Assembly: GCF_000512915.1 (NCBI RefSeq)
Contig: NZ_CP007034.1
Location: 2,294,001-2,358,000 of the forward strand
Direction: 5' to 3'
Origin: Barnesiella viscericola DSM 18177
GTDB taxonomy: Bacteria > Bacteroidota > Bacteroidia > Bacteroidales > Barnesiellaceae
Length of the DNA stretch: 64,000 nucleotides
The notes under the pieces were generated by a model. That model was given only the letters and a program-made list of their open reading frames with translations. It was not told the DNA's origin and did not search any database. The position numbers and the translations under genes are program-made. Positions 33,900 to 43,247 of the stretch are shown here, piece after piece (the stretch's first letter is position 1; every line of letters starts with the position of its first letter).

Positions 33900-33926
33900 T
33901 TGACGTTTCAGTTATATGTTTGAGTC

Positions 33927-33954
33927 TGTGCCCCGATTGCAGAATCGGGGCACA
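33927..33954 (+). terminator. terminator of rpmE2
   Basis: A 12-bp perfect stem (TGTGCCCCGATT) with loop GCAG, followed by eight Ts. Confidence 0.92.
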
Positions 33955-34080
33955 TTTTTTTTCTCTCTGGGGGAAGAGAGGAGGATAGGAGAGTGGAGCG
34001 TGGGGGAGAGCGGTGCCTGTATCCCCCGGTGTGTGGTGCAGTCAGGTCGCCTTCGACAAACTCTCCCGGTTTTCGGCCTA

Positions 34081-34111
34081 TTGCGATTCGTTGACAAATG
34101 ATGTATCTTTG
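34081..34111 (+). promoter_or_regulatory. promoter of dgkA and the PAP2 gene
   Basis: TTG at 34081-34083 and TATCTTTG at 34104-34111, spaced 20 bases; leader about 15-20 bases to the ATG at 34135. Confidence 0.6.
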
Positions 34112-34134
34112 TCGGGTCAAGAAAGAATAAGTCC

Positions 34135-34515
34135 ATGGAGAAGAAGCGTTTCAGCCTCACCGATCGAGCCCGCAGTTTCAAGTATGCGGGGCGGGGAATA
34201 GCCCGATTGATAAGCCGCGAACACAATGCGTGGATACACTGTTTTGTCGCCGTGTGTGTGGTGTTGGTCGGGTTGTGGTTGGGGCTCTCGACACTCGAAT
34301 GGGCTGCCGTCGTTCTGTGCATCGGCGCCGTGCTGGCTGCCGAGGGCATCAACTCGGCCATCGAGGCCTTGTGCGACCGGGTGTCGCCCGGCTACGACGA
34401 GGCTATCAAGCATGCCAAGGACCTGGCTGCCGGGGCCGTACTCATATTGGCCACGATGTCGGTCGTCGTGGGTCTGCTGATTTTCATTCCCAAGTTTATT
34501 GCTTTATGGTCGTGA
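34135..34515 (+). CDS. dgkA: diacylglycerol/undecaprenol kinase (DgkA family)
   Basis: A 126-residue integral membrane kinase with three membrane helices. The signature AEGINSAIEALCDRVS and the following AKDLAAGAVL are the catalytic region of the family. It phosphorylates diacylglycerol or, as in Gram-positive relatives, undecaprenol at the inner membrane. Its stop codon overlaps the start of the PAP2 gene (TGATG at 34513-34517). A lipid kinase and a lipid phosphatase in one unit suggest a role in lipid-phosphate or undecaprenyl-phosphate turnover. Confidence 0.9.
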   Translation: MEKKRFSLTDRARSFKYAGRGIARLISREHNAWIHCFVAVCVVLVGLWLGLSTLEWAAVVLCIGAVLAAEGINSAIEALCDRVSPGYDEAIKHAKDLAAGAVLILATMSVVVGLLIFIPKFIALWS

Positions 34516-35072
34516 TGTGCAAGCAGATTACCCTTGTTCTGCTGTCGCTGCTGATTGCCGGGTTGCCCCTGCGGGCCGAGGGTGTGAGCCGGAGTCGCGA
34601 AGCGGTGGAGTTGTCGAGCGACGTGCTGCTGGTGGCAATGCCGGTAGCCACAGCCACCACCATGCTGGTGATGAAAGACTGGACCGGTTTCAAACAGGCT
34701 GCTCTGACGGGAGTCACGACACTGGGGGCCACCTATCTGCTCAAATTTGCCGTACATAAAAAACGTCCCGACGGCAGCAACAACCTCTCGTTCCCTTCGG
34801 GACACACTTCGATAACTTTTGCCAATGCTGCATTTGTGCAACGCCGCTACGGGTGGGCATGGGGTGCTCCGGCCTATGCCGTGGCCGCCTATGTGGGTTG
34901 GGCCCGCACCTATGCCCGCAGACACGACTGGTGGGACGTGGCCGCCGGAGCCCTGATTGGTGCCGGTAGCGCCTATATCTATACCCGTCCTTTTGCTCGG
35001 GACAACAAGCTGGTCATTTCGCCCGTCTCCGACGGGAACTCCTTCGGGGTGTATGCCTCGCTCGTCTTCTGA
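34515..35072 (+). CDS. PAP2-family phosphatase, exported or membrane-bound
   Basis: A 185-residue protein with an N-terminal signal-like segment (QITLVLLSLLIAGLPLRAEG) and the three PAP2 motifs: KFAVHKKRP, SFPSGHTS and RTYARRHDWWD (catalytic His in the second and third). It should remove phosphate from lipid phosphates at the periplasmic side, for example undecaprenyl pyrophosphate or phosphatidic acid. The start at 34515 overlaps the dgkA stop; ATG at 34506 is an alternative. The C-terminal part may form a short strand-like tail (VISPVSDGNSFGVYASLVF). Confidence 0.87.
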   Translation: MCKQITLVLLSLLIAGLPLRAEGVSRSREAVELSSDVLLVAMPVATATTMLVMKDWTGFKQAALTGVTTLGATYLLKFAVHKKRPDGSNNLSFPSGHTSITFANAAFVQRRYGWAWGAPAYAVAAYVGWARTYARRHDWWDVAAGALIGAGSAYIYTRPFARDNKLVISPVSDGNSFGVYASLVF

Positions 35073-35263
35073 CTGTTCCCCGCTCCAACCCGCTCTAAAC
35101 GCTCTTCCCTCGCATGCCCTTGGCGGGGGCGCATGGACCGGGCAGGAGGGTGCGATTTCCCTGTCTTTTCTCTTTTCCTGTTTCTGCTTTTGTTGCTGCT
35201 CCTGCTTTTGCTCGACTCTCTTCGGTATCTCCCCAATGTCGCATTTGGGTTGGACAAAAAAGA

Positions 35264-35300
35264 ACCCGCCGGGACATTCGACAAGAGTGTCCCGGCGGGT
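35264..35300 (-). terminator. terminator of the nqr operon
   Basis: A 13-bp perfect stem (ACCCGCCGGGACA) with an 11-base loop; on the minus strand it is followed by TTCTTTTTTG. It lies 26 bases after the nqrF stop. Confidence 0.9.
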
Positions 35301-35326
35301 GATATTGTATGAAAGGGGCTTTTCGG

Positions 35327-36595
35327 TTAGCCTCCGAAGTTGTCGTACATGAGGTTCTCTTCGGGCACGCCCAAATCCCACAACATCTTCTCGACGGCCT
35401 TCGACATGGGGCCGGGGCCACACATGTAGTACTCGATATCCTCGGGAGCCTCGTGGTCCTTCAAGTAGGTGTTGTAGATAACCTGATGAACAAATCCCGG
35501 GGTATATTTCACGCCGGCAGCATCGGCAGCCGGGTCGGGACGGTCGAGAGCCAAGTGGAACGAGAAGTTGGGGAACTCCTTTTCCAGTTCGAGGAAATCG
35601 TTCAGGTAGAACACCTCGTTGAGAGCACGTGCACCGTAGAAGTAGGACATCTTGCGGTCGGTCGTGTGGAGCGTCTTGGTCATGTGCATGATTTGCGAGC
35701 GCAGCGGAGCCATACCGGCACCCCCGCCGATCCACAGCATTTCGCGCTTCGAGTTGAAGATGGGGTGGAAGTCGCCGTAAGGGCCGCTCATGATAACCTT
35801 GTCGCCCGGTTTCAGCGTGTAGATATAGGACGAGGCGATACCCGGCATCACATCTTGGAATCCCACCTGGGGTTTCGGTTTGAAGGGCGGCGTAGCGATA
35901 CGCACGGTGAGCATGATGCGGTCGCCCTCGGCCGGGTAGTTGGCCATGGAGTAGGCGCGAATCGTCGGCTCGGTGTTCTTGCATTTGAGGCTGAACAAGC
36001 CGAATTTTTCCCACGAGGGCAGGTATTCGTCGCCGATGAGGCTCTTGTCGATATCCTTGTCGTAGTCCATCTCGAAGGTAGGAATCTTGATTTGGGCATA
36101 GGAACCGGGGATAAAGTTCATGTGTTCGCCGGGGGGCAGAGCCACGATAAACTCTTTGATGAAGGTAGCCACGTTTTTGTTTGAGATTACCTCGCACTCC
36201 CACTCTTTCACACCCAGAACCGACTCGGGAACCACGATTTTCATGTCGTTTTTCACCTTCACCTGGCAACCCAGTCGCCAGTGGTTCATCTGTTGCTTGC
36301 GCGAGAAGTGCACCTGCTCGGTGGGCAGAATCTCACCGCCTCCTTCCAGTACCTGGCAGCGGCACTGTCCGCACGAACCGCCTCCGCCACAGGCCGAGGG
36401 GAGGAATATCTTCTCGTTGGCCAGGGTGCTGAGCAGGCTGCCGCCCGTGTCGACCTCGACCTTCTTGTCGTCGTTGATGGTGATGACCGCCTTGCCCGAC
36501 GGTACCAGGTATTTCTTGGCGATGAGCAGAATCACTACCAGCAGGAGCGACACGCCCAGGAATAAAACAATACTCGATATGATTGTTGTTGACAT
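35327..36595 (-). CDS. nqrF: Na+-translocating NADH:quinone reductase subunit F
   Basis: A 422-residue subunit that takes electrons from NADH. One N-terminal membrane helix is followed by a ferredoxin-type [2Fe-2S] domain (Cys69, Cys75, Cys78 and Cys110), then an FAD domain (RAYSMANYP) and an NAD domain (GGGAGMAPLRSQI, then a C-terminal YMCGPGPM). ATG at 36595 is chosen; 36616 is possible. It is the last gene of nqrABCDEF, followed by a strong terminator. Confidence 0.95.
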   Translation of the reverse strand: MSTTIISSIVLFLGVSLLLVVILLIAKKYLVPSGKAVITINDDKKVEVDTGGSLLSTLANEKIFLPSACGGGGSCGQCRCQVLEGGGEILPTEQVHFSRKQQMNHWRLGCQVKVKNDMKIVVPESVLGVKEWECEVISNKNVATFIKEFIVALPPGEHMNFIPGSYAQIKIPTFEMDYDKDIDKSLIGDEYLPSWEKFGLFSLKCKNTEPTIRAYSMANYPAEGDRIMLTVRIATPPFKPKPQVGFQDVMPGIASSYIYTLKPGDKVIMSGPYGDFHPIFNSKREMLWIGGGAGMAPLRSQIMHMTKTLHTTDRKMSYFYGARALNEVFYLNDFLELEKEFPNFSFHLALDRPDPAADAAGVKYTPGFVHQVIYNTYLKDHEAPEDIEYYMCGPGPMSKAVEKMLWDLGVPEENLMYDNFGG

Positions 36596-36629
36596 GGAAC
36601 TGATTGCTAATAACATCGTGACCCTCCTA

Positions 36630-37244
36630 TTAAAGTTTGATTCCTAAAAAGCTCATGAAGGCAATACCCATCAGGCCGGTGATGATGAACGTGATGCCGA
36701 TGCCCCGCAACGGTGCCGGTATGTTGGAGTAGCTGAGCTTCTCGCGAATGGCCGCCAGGCAGACGATAGCAAGCAACCAGCCCAATCCCGAGCCGATGCC
36801 GTAGACGGTGGCGCTCGTTACCGAGGGGAAGTTGCGCTGCTGCATGAAGAGCGAGCCACCCAAGATGGCGCAGTTCACGGCGATAAGCGGCAGGAAGATA
36901 CCCAGCGAAGCGTAGAGCGAAGGCGAGTATTTCTCGACAAACATCTCGACCAACTGCACCATCGAGGCGATGATGGCGATAAACATGATGAGGCTCAGGA
37001 AGCTCAGGTCGAGCTGGGCAAATTCGGGACCCAGCCATTTCAAGGCGCCGGCTTTGAGCACATAGGTTTCGAGCAGATAGTTGACCGGCAGGGTGATGGC
37101 CAGCACGAAGGTGACGGCGATACCCAGACCGAATGCCGTTTTCACGTTCTTCGATACGGCCAGGTAGGAGCACATACCGAGGAAGTAGGCAAATATCATG
37201 TTGTCTATGAAGATAGACCTGACGAACAGATTTAGATTTTCCAT
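36630..37244 (-). CDS. nqrE: Na+-translocating NADH:quinone reductase subunit E
   Basis: A 204-residue membrane protein with about six helices, homologous to NqrD, which together bind the intramembrane [2Fe-2S] cluster through conserved cysteines ([10 protein letters not shown] and [10 protein letters not shown]). Both motifs are present. It follows nqrD by 24 bases. Confidence 0.95.
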   Translation of the reverse strand: MENLNLFVRSIFIDNMIFAYFLGMCSYLAVSKNVKTAFGLGIAVTFVLAITLPVNYLLETYVLKAGALKWLGPEFAQLDLSFLSLIMFIAIIASMVQLVEMFVEKYSPSLYASLGIFLPLIAVNCAILGGSLFMQQRNFPSVTSATVYGIGSGLGWLLAIVCLAAIREKLSYSNIPAPLRGIGITFIITGLMGIAFMSFLGIKL

Positions 37245-37268
37245 ATATCAGTAGCTTATCGCGGTTTC

Positions 37269-37889
37269 TTATTGTTGCAAATCTTTGTTGCGGGAGCGGT
37301 GTACCCAGATGATACAGGCCACGGTGATGAGCGCCATGGGGGGGAGTATCATCAACCCGTTGTTCTGGTAGCCCCAGTCATACAGTTGTTGGGGAATAAC
37401 CTGGTAGCCGAACAGCGTGCCCGAGCCCAACAGCTCCCTGAAAAAGGCGACGATAACCAGAATGATGCCGTAGCCTACACCGTTGCCCACGCCGTCGAGA
37501 AACGACTCCCAGGGCTTGTGGCTCAGCGCGAAGGCTTCGAGACGCCCCATAAGGATACAGTTGGTGATGATGAGCCCCACGAATACCGAGAGCTGCTTGC
37601 TCACCTGGTACATGTAGGCTTTGAGCACCTGGTCTACGATAATTACCAGAGCCGCTACCACGACCAGTTGCACGATGATGCGTATGCTGTTGGGAATGGT
37701 GTTGCGCAGCAGCGAGATAATGACGTTGGCGAAAGCGACAACGGCCGTCACCGACACGGCCATGACAAGGGCCGGTTCGAGTTTTGCCGTTACGGCCAGG
37801 GCCGAGCAGATACCCAATATCTGTACGATTACCGGGTTGTTCTTGGAGAGTGGCCCCAAAAGTATCTCTTTATTCTTTTTTGACAACAT
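37269..37889 (-). CDS. nqrD: Na+-translocating NADH:quinone reductase subunit D
   Basis: A 206-residue membrane subunit paired with NqrE. The cysteine-bearing segments [11 protein letters not shown] and [15 protein letters not shown] are present, as needed for the shared cluster at the membrane centre. It starts 3 bases after the nqrC stop. Confidence 0.95.
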   Translation of the reverse strand: MLSKKNKEILLGPLSKNNPVIVQILGICSALAVTAKLEPALVMAVSVTAVVAFANVIISLLRNTIPNSIRIIVQLVVVAALVIIVDQVLKAYMYQVSKQLSVFVGLIITNCILMGRLEAFALSHKPWESFLDGVGNGVGYGIILVIVAFFRELLGSGTLFGYQVIPQQLYDWGYQNNGLMILPPMALITVACIIWVHRSRNKDLQQ

Positions 37890-37892
37890 GGC

Positions 37893-38603
37893 TTATATAT
37901 TCTTTGAATTAAGCGATTCTAAAAATTGGGCGTAGGGTTTCACACAGTTTTGCAACATGCTCTGCACCCCTTTGCTCGTGATGGTCCCACCCGATACGGC
38001 ATCGACATAGTCGGCGCCGTTTTGCGGCTTGTGTCCGGTCTTTTCTACGGCGATGGAGGTGAAGGTTCCGTCGATGAAGAAATGTTTGCCCTGGAACTGT
38101 TTCTGGAACTGAGGTTTCTCGATTTCGGCACCCAGACCCGGGGTCTCGCCTTGGTGGGCGAAGTAGGCTCCGTAGACCGTATTACCGTCGTTTTCGACCG
38201 AGATATACCCCCAAATGGGGCCCCACAGGCCGGCTCCCGAGAGGGGAATAATGTATTTGGTCGAACCCGATTCGTCGGTGCAGATGAAGATGGGCAGCGT
38301 GCGCTGTGCTTCGGGCAGTTTCAGCTGGTCGGCGATGTTCATCGAAAACGATTCGCCTTTGACCAGTTGGCCGTTGGCATCGACTACAAACGAGTCGTCG
38401 ATGTATTTGCCATACAACTCCTGTGCATTCTCGGGAGTGGAGACGATGTTGACCGAGTTGAGTATCTGACTCATCTTGTCGATGGCGATGTTCTTCTGCT
38501 GAGCCGGTTTGAGCCCGATGGCGGCAAAGGCCAGGATAAAGGCCACGACAATCACCATGACCGCGGTATAGATGAGCGTATAGGTATTACCTTGTTTGTT
38601 CAT
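37893..38603 (-). CDS. nqrC: Na+-translocating NADH:quinone reductase subunit C
   Basis: A 236-residue subunit with one N-terminal membrane helix and a periplasmic FMN domain. The covalent FMN site S-G-x-T is present in DAVSGGTITSKG, where the Thr carries FMN. It follows nqrB by 10 bases. An FMN transferase (ApbE) gene needed for loading is not in the window. Confidence 0.94.
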   Translation of the reverse strand: MNKQGNTYTLIYTAVMVIVVAFILAFAAIGLKPAQQKNIAIDKMSQILNSVNIVSTPENAQELYGKYIDDSFVVDANGQLVKGESFSMNIADQLKLPEAQRTLPIFICTDESGSTKYIIPLSGAGLWGPIWGYISVENDGNTVYGAYFAHQGETPGLGAEIEKPQFQKQFQGKHFFIDGTFTSIAVEKTGHKPQNGADYVDAVSGGTITSKGVQSMLQNCVKPYAQFLESLNSKNI

Positions 38604-38613
38604 AGCTGTAATT

Positions 38614-39834
38614 CTATTTTGTCAAGTTTTTGGCTCGTTTGAGACGGTGACGGATATTGGCCTCGACCACGAAGTAGTCGATGAGCGGGGCAAATGCGTT
38701 CATGAGCAGAATGGCCAGCATGGCGCCTTCGGGGTATCCGCTGTTGAATACCCGGATCAGGATAGCCACTACACCCACCAGGAATCCGAAGATGTATTTA
38801 CCCGTATTGGTTCGCGCACCGGTTACCGGGTCGGTAGCCATGAAGACGGCGGCAAAGGCAAATCCACCCAAACAGATTTGGGAGAGGGGCGAGAGTTGTG
38901 CAGCCGGATAGATGTCGGGGTTGGCGAACCAGTTGCAGATAAGGCTCATCACGATGCCGCCAGCGAATACCGAGAGCATCACCCGCCAGCTGGCGATACC
39001 GGTACCCAGCAGAATGACGGCTCCGATGAGAATGGCCAGCGTCGAGGTCTCGCCGATGGAACCCGGTATGAATCCGAGGAACATGTCTTGCAGCGAAAGG
39101 GTATTGCCCAGAATATCGGTCAGTTGCAGGGCTCCGCCGCCTGTGTGGGTGGCAGCCTGCCCCAGCGGAGTGGCTCCCGAGAAGCCTTCGACCAGTTGTC
39201 CGGCGCCCAGTCCGAAGGTGTCGCCCGTGCGAACGAATACCTCGTCGCCCGACATCTTGGAGGGGTAGGCAAAGAAGAGGAAGGCCCGCGTAACCAGGGC
39301 GATGTTGAAGATATTCATGCCCGTACCGCCGAATACCTCCTTGGCAAAGATGACGGCAAAGGCGGTGGCCACGGCAATCATCCACAACGGCGTGTCGACC
39401 GGCACAATCATGGGAATGAGCATACCCGATACCAGGAAACCCTCCTGGATTTCGTGGTGACGCAGCTGTGCGGCGGTAAACTCGATGCCCAGACCTACCA
39501 CGTAGGATACCACGATTTTGGGCAGTACGGCCAGGAATCCGAAGAGGAAAATCGACCAAAACGATGTCTGGGCCAGCTCGCCGATGGCCAGATAGTGTTG
39601 GTAGCCCACGTTGTACATACCGAAGAGCAGCGCCGGCAACAGGGCGACGATAACCACCGTCATCGTCCGCTTCGAGTCAATACTGTCGTGTATGTGTACC
39701 CCCGAGTGCGAGGTGGTGTTGGGGACAAAAAGGAATGATTCAAACCCTTCGAATACCGATTGGAACATGGACAACTTTCCCCCCGGTTCAAAATGGGGCT
39801 TGATTTTGTCCATGTAATTCTTTAAAGCTTTCAA
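38614..39834 (-). CDS. nqrB: Na+-translocating NADH:quinone reductase subunit B
   Basis: A 406-residue polytopic subunit that forms the main ion path and carries covalent FMN. The attachment motif S-G-A-T is visible in VEGFSGATPLGQAATH. About ten hydrophobic helices are present. It follows nqrA by 31 bases. Confidence 0.95.
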   Translation of the reverse strand: MKALKNYMDKIKPHFEPGGKLSMFQSVFEGFESFLFVPNTTSHSGVHIHDSIDSKRTMTVVIVALLPALLFGMYNVGYQHYLAIGELAQTSFWSIFLFGFLAVLPKIVVSYVVGLGIEFTAAQLRHHEIQEGFLVSGMLIPMIVPVDTPLWMIAVATAFAVIFAKEVFGGTGMNIFNIALVTRAFLFFAYPSKMSGDEVFVRTGDTFGLGAGQLVEGFSGATPLGQAATHTGGGALQLTDILGNTLSLQDMFLGFIPGSIGETSTLAILIGAVILLGTGIASWRVMLSVFAGGIVMSLICNWFANPDIYPAAQLSPLSQICLGGFAFAAVFMATDPVTGARTNTGKYIFGFLVGVVAILIRVFNSGYPEGAMLAILLMNAFAPLIDYFVVEANIRHRLKRAKNLTK

Positions 39835-39865
39835 AGTCGTTTCGTATTAAAATGGTTATTGTATC

Positions 39866-41215
39866 TTAGTTCATCTCTTTCATCAGCCGGTCGAGACCGT
39901 TGCGCACGATTTTTTGAAGTTCGAGCTTCGAGGTGTCGACAAACTCGCAGAGGGCGAAATCTTCGGGCGCCACCTCGTAGATACCCAGATTCTCCATCTT
40001 GTCGATGTCGAAGGCCAGGATTGCTTTGATGAGGTATTCGGGATAGATATCCATGGGGAATACCCGATCATACTCGTCGGACATGATGATGGCGCGCTCG
40101 CCGCCTCTCACCCGGGCATCGATGGCATAGCGCCGTTTCTTGCCCAGCAACCATGAGAAGTAGGAGTGGCTCGTGCTGTATTTGTGGGGATTGAGCGAAG
40201 CCCAGCCCATGAATTCGTTGCAGTTGTTCCCCTCGGGAATCACCGTCACTTGTGCCTGTCGGGCTCCCAGATAGCCGTCGGCTCCGGCGTTGAACCCGGT
40301 GAGCACGTTGCCGCTGATGTAGCGCTGCTCATAGTCGGCCTTCTTGACCAGACCCCGGGTAATCGAGGCGATTGAAGCGCCGGCACAGGTGCGTACATAG
40401 TGCGGTTTGGTTACCTCCGATCCCGTGACAGCCACCAGACGCGAGAAGTCGACATGACCTGTCTCGAGCAGACGACCGATGAAGAGCAGGTCGAGCGCAT
40501 TGAGCGTCCACACCGTTTCGCCCTTGTTGACAGGTGCGATGTGGTTGATTTGTACCCCCACGTTGCCTGCGGGGTGCGGTCCGTCGAAGAGGACTGCCTC
40601 ACCGTTTTTGAGCGCGAGGGGCGAACGTTTGGATACCCCCACATAAACCTTGCCCGGGGTGAGTTTGGCCAGTGCCTTCAAGCCTGTTTCGAGGAAATGA
40701 AGTTCGTCTTTCAGAACAAAGGCATAGTCGGGAGCCAGCGGTGCCGAGTCGAAGGCCGTGACAAAGATATCGCGCGGCGTTGTACCGGGGTTGGCAATGA
40801 TGTCATAGGGGCGTTGCTTGATGAACGCAAAGGTTCCCGATTTCAGCAACAATGCTTTGAGATCGTCGGCCGATGCCGTATCGGGTGATACTTTACCGAA
40901 ATCGACAGCCTCCTGTTTTATGTCGGGCTTGATGGTAATCTTCATCACCTTGCGCCGTTCGCCACGCTCCACGGCAACCACCTCGCCGCTTACCGGTGAA
41001 GTGACCACGACGTCGGTAAGCGTCTTGTCGTGCATGACCGGAGAACCGGCCAAAACGCGGTCGCCCGGTTTTACGTCCACTTTGGGGGTCAGACCGGTAA
41101 AATCGTCGGGGATAATGGCGTATAGCAGACTGTCTGTCGATTGGGATATTTCCGGGGCCGGAGCGCCTTGCAGCTGAATGTCGAGCCCTTTTTTGATTTT
41201 GACTACATGATCCAT
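39866..41215 (-). CDS. nqrA: Na+-translocating NADH:quinone reductase subunit A
   Basis: A 449-residue cytoplasmic-side subunit that contributes to the quinone site. The N-terminal VVKIKKGLDIQLQGAPAPEI and the mid-protein ALDLLFIGRLLETGHVDFSR are typical of NqrA. First gene of a complete six-gene operon on the minus strand, with tight spacing throughout. The pump links NADH oxidation to Na+ export and menaquinone reduction. Confidence 0.95.
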   Translation of the reverse strand: MDHVVKIKKGLDIQLQGAPAPEISQSTDSLLYAIIPDDFTGLTPKVDVKPGDRVLAGSPVMHDKTLTDVVVTSPVSGEVVAVERGERRKVMKITIKPDIKQEAVDFGKVSPDTASADDLKALLLKSGTFAFIKQRPYDIIANPGTTPRDIFVTAFDSAPLAPDYAFVLKDELHFLETGLKALAKLTPGKVYVGVSKRSPLALKNGEAVLFDGPHPAGNVGVQINHIAPVNKGETVWTLNALDLLFIGRLLETGHVDFSRLVAVTGSEVTKPHYVRTCAGASIASITRGLVKKADYEQRYISGNVLTGFNAGADGYLGARQAQVTVIPEGNNCNEFMGWASLNPHKYSTSHSYFSWLLGKKRRYAIDARVRGGERAIIMSDEYDRVFPMDIYPEYLIKAILAFDIDKMENLGIYEVAPEDFALCEFVDTSKLELQKIVRNGLDRLMKEMN

Positions 41216-41240
41216 ATTAATGTAGAAAATGAATTTTGTG

Positions 41241-41248
41241 CAAAATTA
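41241..41248 (-). promoter_or_regulatory. -7 element of the nqr operon
   Basis: TAATTTTG on the minus strand, 26 bases before the nqrA ATG; no clear -33 motif. Confidence 0.4.
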
Positions 41249-41543
41249 CAATTCTTTTCGATTCCCGATAGTATCTTGTTGGCATTTTTTTAGATAGGGT
41301 GACACCTGGGCTAAAAATGTTCATAAATGAATAGATTGTATATTGTTCCAGATGATAATGAGAGGTTAGTAAAATATGCTGGAATATTGCGGCGAGACTG
41401 ATTTGTTGCTCGTATGTCTTGGAGCGGCAGGTAACGGACAGACCCCTGAAAAGAGTCTAAATCACTATAATAATAGAAGAATAGGTGAGTTGTGACCCTC
41501 TGAAAAAAAAAGTGAATTATTTTTTTGTCTGGAAATAATGTAC

Positions 41544-41551
41544 TACATTTG
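41544..41551 (+). promoter_or_regulatory. -7 element of the exbB-tonB cluster
   Basis: TACATTTG in ACTACATTTGACG. The nearest TTTG (41524-41527) is only 16 bases upstream, shorter than usual, so the promoter call is tentative. Confidence 0.4.
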
Positions 41552-41772
41552 ACGCACAAATGCGGAGAAATAAGCAGGAAAGAGGTGCGCTTGGTACCTC
41601 GGGCTCTTGGGAGAAAAATTCTCGGCATATAATATTAAGGAATTAGAAACGTTTCATAGAAAGGCATAACACAGTGGCTCATTAGCCTTTGCCAGGGCGA
41701 TGCCACGAGGTTGAAACAAAGGATAGAACTGAATTAAAATAACTAATACAAACACTTAGATTTAATTTAATT

Positions 41773-42582
41773 ATGGAAGCTAAAAAAGCTAAAAAGAACA
41801 AGGTGCGCGGTATAAAAAACGCATTTATTGTAATCATCATCTGTTTTATCATCGCTTTGGTGGTATTCACCCAAGTACTTGGTGCTCCTACAAACTTTGA
41901 AGGTGGCGATCCCGAAGGCGGACACCCTCTGAACCTGTTGGGTACAATCTATAAAGGTGGTTTCATCGTGCCTATCCTGCAAACTTTGCTGTTGACGGTA
42001 ATCGTTCTTTCGGTAGAGCGTTTCATCGCCATGTTGAGTGTTAAAGGTAAAGGCAGTGTCGACAAATTCGTTGCCGCTGTAAAAGCAGCTTTGGAAAAAG
42101 GCGACATCGCCGGTGCACAAGCTCTCTGCGAAAAACAACGTGGTACGGTTGCCAGCGTAGTTTCGTCGGCTCTTATCCGCTACGGTGAAGTTGAGAATGA
42201 CAGCAACTTGACGAAAGAACAAAAAATCGAGGCTATCCAAAAACAACTCGAAGAGGCTGCCGCTCTCGAAATGCCTGCCATGCAACAGAACCTGCCTATC
42301 GTTGCTACGATGACGACGCTGGGTACACTGGTCGGACTTCTCGGTACAGTGTTGGGTATGATCAAGTCGTTCCAGGCTCTGGCTACTGCCGGTGCTCCTG
42401 ACTCGGTTGCCCTGTCGACCGGTATTTCCGAGGCCCTTGTGAACACTGCATTCGGTATCGCAACTGGTGCTCTCGCTGTAATTTCGTATAACTATTTCTC
42501 TAACAGAATCGATAACATAACCTACGCTATCGACGAGGTAGGTTTCTGCATTGTTAACACATTCGCTGCTACTCACAAGTAA
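41773..42582 (+). CDS. exbB: MotA/TolQ/ExbB proton channel family protein
   Basis: A 269-residue inner-membrane protein. A first helix (FIVIIICFIIALVVFTQVLG) is followed by the ExbB core, with a second helix around VPILQTLLLTVIVLSVERF, a long cytoplasmic helix-rich region, and two C-terminal helices including LPIVATMTTLGTLVGLLGTV. It forms the proton-conducting complex with ExbD that energises TonB. First gene of a seven-gene plus-strand cluster. Confidence 0.93.
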   Translation: MEAKKAKKNKVRGIKNAFIVIIICFIIALVVFTQVLGAPTNFEGGDPEGGHPLNLLGTIYKGGFIVPILQTLLLTVIVLSVERFIAMLSVKGKGSVDKFVAAVKAALEKGDIAGAQALCEKQRGTVASVVSSALIRYGEVENDSNLTKEQKIEAIQKQLEEAAALEMPAMQQNLPIVATMTTLGTLVGLLGTVLGMIKSFQALATAGAPDSVALSTGISEALVNTAFGIATGALAVISYNYFSNRIDNITYAIDEVGFCIVNTFAATHK

Positions 42583-42609
42583 TCGGCATAAAATCGAAAG
42601 GACCATTAT

Positions 42610-43227
42610 ATGGCTAAAGTAAAAGTAAAAAAGAAGAGTACGCTCATCGATATGACCGCGATGAGTGACGTTACCGTGCTTCTGCTTACTTTCTTCATGC
42701 TGACATCGACCTTCGTTCAGAAAGAGCCTGTACAAGTGAGTACCCCCTCTTCGGTATCCGAAATCAAAATCCCCGAAATCAACGTTTTGCAGGTTTTGAT
42801 TGAACCGTCCGGGAAAATCTTTATCAGTCTCGACAAACAAGAGGATAGGGTGAATGTATTGAATGCAATGAGTAGTATGTACGGAGTCCCGTTTACTCCC
42901 GAGCAAATAAATAAGTTCAGATTGGCCAACTCGTTTGGTGTGCCTATCAAGCAAATGCCGGGCTTTCTGGATCTGAAATCCGATATTCAGGACAAGACCC
43001 TCAAAAACTACGGTATCCCTTGTGACAGTACCAATAACGAGTTCAAGGAATGGGTTCGTGCTGCCCGCAAAAACAATCCCGATTTGAAGATTGCCATCAA
43101 GGCCGACCAGGCTACCCCGTATGACAAGATCAAAAACGTGATGAGTTCGTTGCAGGACATCAAGGAAAACCGTTACAATCTGCTTACTTCATTGAAGAGT
43201 TTACCCGCAGAAGAAGAAAATAACTAA
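42610..43227 (+). CDS. exbD: ExbD/TolR family biopolymer transport protein (first copy)
   Basis: A 205-residue protein with one membrane helix and a periplasmic domain. The proton-carrying Asp is in MTAMSDVTVLLLTFFML, at the position of E. coli ExbD Asp25. It follows exbB by 27 bases. Longer than enteric ExbD (about 140 residues), with an extra periplasmic insertion of unknown role. Confidence 0.9.
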   Translation: MAKVKVKKKSTLIDMTAMSDVTVLLLTFFMLTSTFVQKEPVQVSTPSSVSEIKIPEINVLQVLIEPSGKIFISLDKQEDRVNVLNAMSSMYGVPFTPEQINKFRLANSFGVPIKQMPGFLDLKSDIQDKTLKNYGIPCDSTNNEFKEWVRAARKNNPDLKIAIKADQATPYDKIKNVMSSLQDIKENRYNLLTSLKSLPAEEENN

Positions 43228-43247
43228 GTCATGAAAGGAATTGAATT

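Larger units (their letters stand above)
41216..41772. other. divergent intergenic region between nqrA and exbB
   Basis: 557 bases with no supported gene. It holds the nqrA -7 element near one end and a -7 element for exbB at 41544-41551, leaving an exbB leader of about 215 bases. Small hairpins are visible in that leader (GAGAA-AAA-TTCTC near 41614-41626 and GGCT-CATT-AGCC near 41672-41683). No known riboswitch pattern was recognised. Confidence 0.55.

Noticed and set aside
41311-41628. 105-codon minus-strand frame between nqrA and exbB
   Set aside because: AT-rich, no family, overlaps the exbB promoter region.
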